64,000 bases of DNA from Sipunculus nudus. Its lineage: Eukaryota; Annelida; Sipuncula; Golfingiida; Sipunculidae. Positions 55,611 to 64,000 of this stretch are shown here, in pieces. Position 1 is the first letter of the stretch. Each line of letters begins with the position of its first letter. The stretch covers positions 51,385,812-51,449,811 of the forward strand of contig CM049314.1 of NCBI GenBank assembly GCA_026874595.1, in the 5' to 3' direction. The translations under genes were made by a program, and so were the position numbers. A model generated the notes under the pieces. That model saw only the letters and a list, made by a program, of their open reading frames with translations. It searched no databases and was not told where the DNA came from.

Positions 55611-55905
55611 TTTAAAATCTCCATGCACAGCTGAAATCCCAACACAGGTCAATTATTTTTTGCAACCCTGCTCGAGGTGGTGACAATAAACAAATGTCAT
55701 TAGCTTTCACAGGACATCTAGTGTATATGGTTCCTAAGTGGGTCCCTAATTTAGACTTACGCAGATCTCTGAGCGGTGGATCAATAAATATAAGAAAGGA
55801 GATAACACTCCACCTTGACGGAATGGACCACCTGCGAGAACCCCCATCAACATAATGGGAAATTGTTTGCTGAACTATTAAGGATGCATGAATGAGTGAA
55901 CTGTT
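55611..55905. other. Short unclassified stretch
   Basis: About 300 nt lacking the dispersed-family phrases. A minus-strand reading frame spans it (55612-56010) but runs into repeat sequence and shows no domain I recognise. Confidence 0.4.
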
Positions 55906-56920
55906 TAAGCTCAGATGACTTACAGTCACTAAGCGATCACTCTTTGTCCGTCGGTCCGTTAACAGGGCACAAATCGTAACCGCTGGAACTGTAATCTCAG
56001 AGGGTTTCATCAGTTTCTGCAGATTGGTGGTACGACCGGGATTTTTCGATATTTTTTTATATTTGTGAACTTTAAAGATGCGATCGTACTTTTAACAAGT
56101 AACAACTGGATCATCTGGAATCTTCTTACTTGATACCAAGGGAGGCTCATTAAAAATCTCTTTGAAACCAGAAATTAGGTCTCTGTTACTCATATCCTCC
56201 GAGCTATGGGGCTCGTAGACACCCCCCCCCCCCAAAGAATAATTAAAAATTTGATACAGAAGCTCCAGTATCTGAACAACTACTGCATTGATCACCATGA
56301 TGCTTTGCATACATATTTATCATGGAGTGCTTCATCAGTTCCTGCTGACTTGTGGCGCCACCTGTATTTTTACCTGTGATTTTTTTTTCTTTATTTTTTA
56401 GATCTTCACAGAAACAAGCATCGGTTAACAGGGCACAAATCGTAAGCACTGGACCTGGAATCTTTTTACTTGACATAAAGGGAGGTTCATGAAAAATCTT
56501 GGAAACCTGAAATTAGGTCTCTTTTACCCATATCCTTCTTCGAGCTATGGGGCTTGAAAGTACCCCCCCCCCCCCCCCAGAATAATAAAAAAATTGATAC
56601 AAAGCTCCAGTATCTGAACATCTAATGCATTGATCACCATGATTCTTTGCATGCATATTGATTATGGAGTGTTTCATCAGTTCCTGCAGATAAGTGGTGC
56701 CACCTGTATCCTTTTCGATTTTTTTACGCACCCCCCCCCCCCTATTTTTGAAACCTTAAATAAAAACGGTCATCCGTTATTAGGGCACAAATCATTACCG
56801 TTGGACCTAGAAGCGTCTAACTTGACATCCTGGGAGGTCCATCAAAAACCCATCTAGTATCACACTATTGCCTATACCAACTGGTCAATCAGCTGAGCGT
56901 CATGACCCATGGGTCACTTG
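55906..56920 (+). mobile_element. Hel-A variant with three tandem modules and C tracts
   Basis: A decayed start (TTAAGCTCAGATGACTTACA) leads into three diverged modules, each with GGCACAAATC, a poly-C tract (56221-56233, 56563-56578, 56728-56740) and GATCACCATGAT. It ends AATCAGCTGAGCGTCATGA, CCCATGGGTCACTTG (56920). The perfect GTGACCCATGGGTCAC-type hairpin is close to the family consensus. Confidence 0.75.
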
Positions 56921-56976
56921 TTCTGGTAATCACATTGTAACGGATCCAGAAATAGCTTGCTAGTGACCGACAGTTT

Positions 56977-57404
56977 TAGCTCAGCTGACTATTAATCATC
57001 TGAGCTATAGTTATGGTCCGCTGTCTGTCGTCCGACCGTTAGACTGGCACTTTTTGAAACCGTTTGACCTAGGAATTTGGCGTACTGTTAGATGTCCCCA
57101 AGATCTATTACCAGACTGAAAACTGGGTCACTGCAACTTCGTTCCTTTGATAAATTAAGATAAAAACTCATTTTCCCATTAAAAACCTATTATCAAAATT
57201 CAGAACTTCGGAACGTAAATAAAGTCAGTATTACATAATTTATAAAAGTAATGGGCCCAAACATAATGCACTATGTAAAAATCGTGAATTACTTAATCAC
57301 TTAACATGATAATTTGTGAAACTAGAGACCTTTTTTCGGGGATATAACTTATTTAATAAAGATTCAATTGTATACCCAAAATTTGATCTGAATTTTGTAA
57401 TTTT
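56977..57404 (+). mobile_element. Hel-A 5' fragment
   Basis: Starts TTTTAGCTCAGCTGACTATT and follows the Hel-A body (AGATGTCCCCAAGATC, GGGCCCAAACATAATGCAC) until another Hel-A start at 57405. Its own 3' end is not visible. Confidence 0.75.
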
Positions 57405-57771
57405 TAGCTCAGCTGACTTTCAGTCATGCTGTGCTATAGTGATGGGTCTTTGTCCGTCGTCCTTCCGTCCGTCCATCTTGCCGGCCATTAGCAGGGCACA
57501 AATTGTAACCGTAAAGACTAGGATCATGAACCCTATGCAGTCATAGAGGTGCCAAAAAGATCTCCTTGCAAACCTGAAATTAGGTCACTGTAACCTACAT
57601 TCTGCGAGTTACGGGGTGTGTTTGCACCCCTCAGAATTAATTCTTATAGCCAAAAGTTTCATCCCAAACCTTCCATCTTTCACATACGGCTAACTTACCA
57701 ACCAGGAAAGAACTATAAATATTTTGAGGTCACAAGGTCAAAGGTCAAGGTCACAGGACCCTCTTCTTTAA
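57405..57771 (+). mobile_element. Hel-A 5' fragment of the AGGTCA subtype
   Basis: Starts TTTTTAGCTCAGCTGACTTT and matches the start of the 3586-7612 element, including the AGGTCACAAGGTCAAAGGTC block at 57727. It is cut at 57771 by the inverted composite element. Confidence 0.8.
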
Positions 57772-60175
57772 CAAGGCCTACAGGCCTAATGCGAACCTGT
57801 GCAAAGTTTAGGAGAGTGGGGATTTATTTTTAAAATTTAATATTGATCCTCTCAAGTCCTGCATATCTACCTAAGTCATTATGATTTCAGCAAAATGGAC
57901 ATTACGGACCTGCAAGTTTCAGACTATGACATTTTAAAACTAGAATATGGGTAGTCGACAAGCGACTATGTGACAGAAATCAATATGGGACGGGTGAAGT
58001 GAGGCATCGATTAAGTGGCAAGGGGAATAGAGTGAGGTGTGTTGTATATTAGCATGGATGTCTGCAGCTTTAACGTGAATGTAGGTGGTGCCACCTGTCA
58101 TAAAATTGAGAAAGCTATCCAGGATGTATAAACCTGCAAAATTTCAGGTGGATATGTCAAACCACTGCTGAGATATGAGTGATTTTATCCCAAGGCAGAT
58201 GAATAGATGGACGCTGTGCATAAGTGGTGGCAGGTGGCGCCACCAGTTTTGCTTATGATGAAGAGCTATGTGAGATCTATACACATGCTAAATTTTGGCC
58301 CAATCGGTTAAACGGTTCCCGAGATAAGAGCGTGGATGTCTGCAGAGTAAACCTGAATGTAGGTGACGCCACCTGTCATAAATCAAGAGAGCCATCCAGG
58401 ATGCATAAACCTGCAAAATTTCAGGTGGATAAGTCAAACCACTGCTGAGATATGACTGATTTTATCCCAAGGCAGATGAACAGATGGACGCTGTGCAAAA
58501 ATGGTTTCAGGTGGCGCCACCAGTTTTGCCTATGATGAAGAGCTATGTGAGGTCTATACACATGCAAAATTTTGGCCCAATCGGTCAAACGGTTCCCAAG
58601 ATATGAGCTTGGATGTCTTCAGAGTAAACCTGAATGTAGGTGGCGCCACCCGTCATAAATTGAGAAAGCTGTCCAGAATGTATAAACCTGCAAAATTTCA
58701 GGCGGATAAGTCAAACCACTGCTGCGATATGAGTGATTTTATCCCAATGCAGATGAACAGATGGGTGCTGTGCATTAATGGTTGCAGGTGGCGCCACCAG
58801 TTTTGCCTATGATAAAGAGCTATGTAAGATCTATACACATGCAAAATTTTGGCCCAATCGGTCAAACAGTTCCTGAGGTATGAGCTTGGATGTTTGTAGA
58901 GTAAACGTGAATGTAGGTGGCGCCACCTATCATAAATCAAGAGAGCTGTCCAGGATGTATTAACCTTCAAAATTTCAGGTGGATAAGTCAAACCACTGCT
59001 GAGATATGAGTGATATTATGCCAAGGCAGATGAACAGATGGACGCTGTGCAAAAATGGTTGCAGGTGGCGCCACTATTTTTAGTGTATGTTATAAAGCTA
59101 TCAAAGGGCTACATTTATGCAAAATTTTTAGCCTGATCGGTCAAACGGTTCCCGAAATATGCGGGTTTATGTGTGGAAACAGACACACAAATGGACGCTG
59201 GGTAGCAAGGAAAGGTCAGAGGTAAAAAAAAAATGAGGGTGCAGCAGTTCACATGTGACATGATGATAAACCAGATTTGCTTAAAATGCAAACCAAATTT
59301 TTTCAAACAGTTGAAAGATATAGTTCCAATAATCTGGGAATTCTGCATCTAAACATTGTGTCCAGACGTCTAGTTGCTGTGTCTAGACGTCTAAACACAT
59401 TGTCTAGACACCCCCCCCCCCCCCGAGCCAGGTCAGTTGCCATGGTGATGTGTGGACCCCACCTGTTTGTACTGAGTGACCTCTTGACTTGGCTGCTGAA
59501 ACTCATCTTATTGTCAAATCTGTTTTCAAATACAGAAAGCCTTTTTCAATTGGCTCGCTAATCTTTTAAAGCTGCATTTACCCAATCTATTCTTATAAAA
59601 CTGGCAAAACCCTACCATATAATAATTCTTGTAAAGTTTAAACCAATCAGCTTAACAGTTTCATCATAAAACAGTGTATAAGCTAGAAGAGTCTAAAATT
59701 ACATTTTCGCTTGTAAAAAAAACAGATCAATGTAGGTGGCGCCACCAATACCTCAATTTCGGATATGACATATGTGACAAACATTGGCATAAAATTTGGT
59801 GATAATTTCTCTAGCCGTTTCTGAGAATGAAATACCTCCTGTAACTCGGCCATAAATCTCCGAACTTGAACCATTCGAACAAACTTGAAAGAGATTGTTC
59901 CAGGCACCATTTCTGTGAAAAATGGGACAATGTGGCTTGACAGTTTCGGAGGATAAGATTTTTAAAGTTTTTTTTTACCTTTTTTTTCCTATACAATATA
60001 AGAAAATGCAGTTAGGAAAAATAAACAAAATCCGATAGAGTTTTTCAGATGACTGATTATTTGCAAAAAAAATGGTGATGCTAGCTCCTGCCGTTTTTGA
60101 GTGAGCTATGGTTAAGGTACAGACAACGCAACGACGGACGACGCCGCACCATCGCATAAGCTCACAGGTTCGCTA
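57772..60175 (-). mobile_element. Composite Hel-B/Hel-C/Hel-B element, inverted
   Basis: On the minus strand it starts TTTTTAGCGAACCTGTGAGC (60175), runs through the short Hel-B subtype (to about 59283), joins Hel-C body (AGGTCACATGTGAACTGC) with a palindrome array, reaches the Hel-C 3' hairpin (57940-57972) and a Hel-B tail, and ends GCACAGGTTCGCATTAGG, AGGCCTGTAGGCCTTG (57772). The same order occurs at 25025-27187 on the plus strand, where it arose by nesting. Here the Hel-C 5' end that lies outside the nested Hel-B there is absent. Confidence 0.75.
58080..59080 (-). repeat. Hel-C palindrome array, inverted (8 sites)
   Basis: GGTGGCGCCACC or one-base variants at about 58086, 58231, 58361, 58510, 58638, 58787, 58917 and 59065, with spacings 145, 130, 149, 128, 149, 130 and 148. 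It has one more dimer than the plus-strand counterpart at 25990-26880. Confidence 0.9.
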
Positions 60176-63118
60176 AAAAGGCATACTAAAATTACATTCT
60201 CAGAAACGGCTGGAGCTATCATCACCAAATTGTATGCAAATGATGGTCACATGAGTCATATTTCAAATAAGGTATTGGTGGAGCCACCTGCATCGGCCTT
60301 TTTTGTACGGGGGTCATCAGTGCCCGTATCATACTGAGAGCTACAAAAAACTTCTTCTCTGAAACCATATGGCCAGATAGTTTTATATCGCACAATTATG
60401 ATCATAGGGTAGTTCTTTCTGAAGTTTGTTCAGATGGTCTCTTTTCTGGACTTTTGGCTGAGAAATGGGAAGCTGAATTTAGTCATATGTCATAACAGCC
60501 AATTGTTGCTCAGTGGCTACAAAGATCTGCTTCTCAAAAGCCACTGGGCCAAATTCTTAAATCTCAGACATTAATTATCCTCAGATGTTGATAACTCAAG
60601 TTTGTTCAGATGGTTTTGGTTCAGTGATTTTTGGCGGGAAGCTGAAGCCAGTTTACTGTATCTTCCTTTTTGAGTTATAAACCTGCAAAATGTTTTTCGA
60701 CTGACGCCACCTAAGCAAATTTGTTTAACATTTTACAAGAATAATTCTCAGAATAATTCTTATAATAATTGTCTTTAATGGTTCCACATGAATAATTTTT
60801 GGCTGAATTATGGAGATTCAATTGAGTTATTTTTGCCATATATGTTAGCTGTGTGAAACAGTTACATCTAGCCTGGCACCAGTTAATCAGGATCTATTTC
60901 ATCATTCCACTAGACATAATTAGATTTCAGGTTATCTATGGTTAATATTGACAAGAATGTTTTTAAAAGCTTTTAAAAAATTTTAGAATTATGATTTAAA
61001 TTAGTCATCGTACCAGGCAATGTTAACAATATAAAGGCGGCTGTACATGGATTATAAATAATTTGTATCCATACTCAACTTAATTCATGATTTTGCCATC
61101 AATGAGATGTATCAGTATTATAATTTTGCATTCAGTATGCATCTGTAATAATTTTCATATATTCCTAATGTCTTTTTTTTTATAAATAGTCAGCTGAAAA
61201 GCAATTTGTATTGAAAATTTATTTCAAAGTTATTTCAAGTAGGGACCACTTCTGTGTACAGATGGCAGCACTTGGTTTACCAACGGCAGTGTCTGGATGT
61301 TGGCCACTGGCAAAGATTATGTCAGCTCTATAAATAGCGTTTGCACAGTGCCAGGATTGCAAGAGGCCTTTGTGCTGCAGCCTAACTACTATAATACCTT
61401 GTTCTGGTGTTTCCATGGTAAGTTCATTGCATTATTTTAAACAAGTCAATGCAAATCTGTTTATTTCAAAGTTATTTCAAGAAGGGAACTTGAAATTTCT
61501 GAAATTTGGCTTGTTCATCCATCTTGGAATGTATTATCGAATAACAGACAAGTGGTGCCACGTACCTTTGATTTTATAAAATAAATTAATGCTCCTTTTT
61601 TAGGAGTGATTCACAGTATTTGCCTAAAATTGTGCATATCCATATATCTTGGACTCCTCCCTCTTGTTCTCAAGACTGGTGGTGCCATCTGCAACCCGTT
61701 TTCCCATGGTGTCTTTTCGTACTAGTGCTTTATGGAAATCATATCTCAGCAGTGGGTCAAGGTTATTGGTCTGAAATTTGGCATGTCTATCAATCTTGGA
61801 AAGTTTTCTCATAAACCAGGCAGGTACTTTGAAAATATTCGTCTCTGAAATCATGTTGCTAAATTCTTTAATAATTCACAAAAAAAGATCCCAGAGATGA
61901 TCTCTTTAAGTTTGTTCAAATGGTATCATTAAGGTGAATTTACACAGAGTTTCAGGAATTTGAATATAGTCATTTGGATAAGTAAAGAAACCTTTTTTGT
62001 ACTAACATTACAATCTCAGGACGACAGGAGCTAGCATCATGAAATATTATGGAAATTTTTTCACATGACTCTGATTTGAAATTTAGATTTTTGTGGCTCC
62101 ACCTGTTTTTAAGGGGAAAACTATTAATTTTACCCTCTTTCATTCAACACTGCAATTAATATTTCACAAGAATGATTTTAGGGTAGGGTTCTCTCAGGTG
62201 TATAATAATAGATGGGTCAATTGATTTTTAGTAGAGTTATGGAAAAATACAGTTGGTCATCCATCCAAGTAAGCCTATATCAAACTGTGGGCTGCAATAG
62301 GCATCTGTTATTATTTTAAACACATATGGATATGTCACCTTGAAAAAGCATTGTAGCCAGAGTCTTACAATATGTAAAAACAGATCTGGTAACAGAAAAA
62401 GATTTTTTTCTGTATCTATAAATAGATTTGCAGTCTGCAAAATGTGTCAGAATAGGTAACAAGGCAAAGGTCAGTCTGGGTCTATTTATAGCTTTGGCAG
62501 ACTGCCAACTGTGTCAGATTATGCAACAAGTCAATAGCTCACTCAGTGCACCCGGCTACAGTTCAAGTGTTCACTCAGTGCAGCCAGGTGCAGGTCAAGA
62601 GTTCACTCAGTGCAGTAGCTGGAGCCAGCAATTCATTCCAGTTCATTGGGGGCAACTGCCTTTCTCACTTAAGCCTGGTTAGCCCAGTGCACCTGACTCA
62701 GGAGAAGTTTGATGTATTGGCCTGATATTTTGACCTGTCCATGAATCTTTTATGGCTTTCTCGTTCACAAGACTGGTGTCGCCACCAAAAATGAGTTTTG
62801 CACAGTGTATGTGCCTGCTTATTTCTCAGGAGGGATTTGATATATCAGCCTGAAATTGTGCATATTTACACATATCGGATAGCTTTGTCCTATACAAGAC
62901 TGGTGGCGCCACCTACAATCATTTTTGCACAGTGTACACATAACTGGTGGCGCCACCTACAATTATTTAGTGTTGTGTGCACCCATGCCAGTATTTCAGC
63001 AGTGATGTTTGTATGATTGATACTCGTTCAAAATGTTTAGTATTTTCATTGTTCATGTACATATTACACGTCTTTGAAAAGTAATGGTCGAGCATTGAAG
63101 CATTATACCTGGTGTATA
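60176..63118 (+). mobile_element. Hel-B element without 5' end, cut by an L1-like LINE
   Basis: Begins inside the body (CATACTAAAATTACATTCTC), missing about 430 nt of 5' sequence, head to head with the inverted composite. The body continues with a rearranged part at 61370-62430 and palindromes at 62905 and 62947. It breaks at CATTATACCTGGTGTAT, just before where the 3' terminus would follow, at the LINE's poly-A end. Confidence 0.75.
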
Positions 63119-64000
63119 TTTTTTTTTTATTATTATTAACAAACACAAATGAAAACATGCAAAATACATAGAATACACAATTACATACAAAAAATAAAAC
63201 ACACACTACATAAATATACACAATCACATAATATATACCAATATAGTGCCTTTATATAATTTTTACTTTTGGTTCTTACAAAAGAGGTGTCCTATTTATT
63301 GTTTTATATATAATAGATATATAACTAGGGAATTCTCAACTAATTATATTTTGACAATTTTTCCATTTTCTTCCATGAATATGTAATTTACAATTACTTT
63401 TTGCTGCTTTTTCTTCAATATAAATTATATCTTTAAGAAAATATTTAAAATTTCTAAGGGAATGTTTTTTCTCCTCACATCGAGTGATGTATATATATCT
63501 ATTTGCGATAAGTAAAATGGCATTCAGCGTTTTTCTTCATAAGTGCCTAAAATAAAATTTTTATATTCAAGTGCCTCAAATTTTAATATTCTTTCCTTTT
63601 TAAGTGAGTCAGATATATCTGACCATAACTTCTTTACAAAAATACATTTCCATATGATATGTACAAGTGTTTCCTCCTCATCTTTACAAAATGTACAATG
63701 TTTATCTTCTTTAATACCAATTCTATACAAAAATGGATTCAGAGTCAAGCATCTATGCATTAAACAAAATTGAAAATATCGTAATTTTGTCGAGTTTGAA
63801 TTTTTATAAATGTTTTTAAAACCTCTAAATCAACTATTCTTCTATAGCAAGTTCTTTTTTCAAGGTTGAACTTATTTTTTCTGGTTTCATATATTTCATA
63901 TTAATTAAATAGTTGTATACAAATCTCGATGGCTTCTTTTGATTTCTTAATATCTCAATTTTGGGTTTAGGGGAATCTTGAGTTTCTAATTGTTTTAAGT
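63119..64000 (-). pseudogene. L1-like LINE 3' end, running off the window
   Basis: On the minus strand, reading from the window end, fragments LKQLETQDSPKPKIEIL and FVYNYLIN are followed by stops and a frame change, then LRYFQFCLMHRCLTLNPFL and HCTFCKDEEETLVHIIWKC (ORF 63524-63760), with KKLW after it. The C-x-x-C-(x)-H-x-x-x-x-C pattern is the zinc-binding motif after the reverse transcriptase in L1-type elements. A 3' UTR-like AT-rich segment ends in a short poly-A (T run at 63119-63128 on the plus strand). The 5' part is outside the window. It is broken, hence inactive, and lies in Hel-B. Confidence 0.75.

Noticed and set aside
55612-56010. Minus-strand ORF of 132 residues
   Set aside because: It crosses from unclassified sequence into a Hel-A variant module and shows no recognisable domain; likely chance.
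1-64000. tRNA, rRNA or other structured RNA genes
   Set aside because: None recognised on either strand by eye; hairpins found belong to element termini or palindromes.

Overview
This window is animal (eukaryotic) genomic DNA. The only host gene I can name is the 3' end of a beta-arrestin gene on the + strand. One internal exon lies at 8133-8276 and the last exon, with the stop codon, at 16592-16691. Nearly everything else is transposable elements and tandem repeats. A non-vertebrate arrestin tail, abundant Helentron-like elements with internal tandem repeats, and degraded CR1/L2-like and L1-like LINEs suggest a marine invertebrate, most likely a bivalve mollusc. That assignment is inference; no sequence here proves it.

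Layout. 1-8132 is arrestin intron: the 3' end of a dispersed element, then a 31-bp minisatellite (612-8116) split by a 4.0-kb element (3586-7612). The array ends 16 nt before the arrestin splice acceptor. 8277-16591 is the last arrestin intron (8.3 kb), filled with nested elements and a TCTCTG microsatellite. 16692-19470 is arrestin 3' UTR/downstream sequence, with an unidentified minus-strand ORF ending in a good splice donor and a minus-strand LINE remnant. 19471-57771 is a deep nest of elements inserted into one another. 57772-60175 is an inverted composite element. 60176-63118 is another dispersed element, cut by an L1-like LINE (minus strand) that runs off the window end.

Three dispersed families explain most of the window; the names are mine. 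Hel-A starts TTTTTAGCTCAGCTGAC and ends GTCAGCTGAGCG, then a hairpin (TGACCCATGGGTCA) and CTTG. Hel-B starts TTTTTAGCGAACCTGTG and ends CACAGGTTCGCA, then a hairpin (AGGCCTGTAGGCCT) and TTG. Hel-C starts GTATCCGCCAAAA and ends TTTTGGCGGATAC, then a hairpin (GTAGTCGCTTGTCGACTAC) and CTAG. All three have subterminal inverted repeats, a hairpin beside the 3' terminus, and insertion at T-rich sites with little or no target duplication. This is the architecture of Helentrons and their non-autonomous derivatives (HINEs). One Hel-A copy (45037-51296) still carries a broken PIF1-type helicase followed by a broken endonuclease domain, then the Hel-A 3' terminus. That links the family directly to Helentrons.

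The most unusual signals are a perfect palindrome, GGTGGCGCCACC, recurring dozens of times across all three families (at alternating ~130/148-nt spacing inside Hel-C); a composite element that appears to use the 5' end of a nested element and the 3' end of its host; an element rich in AGGTCA direct repeats; and a LINE split by a 7.9-kb insertion with a near-perfect 9-bp duplication. All boundaries were read by eye and should be taken as accurate to a few bases at termini and to tens of bases inside degraded regions.
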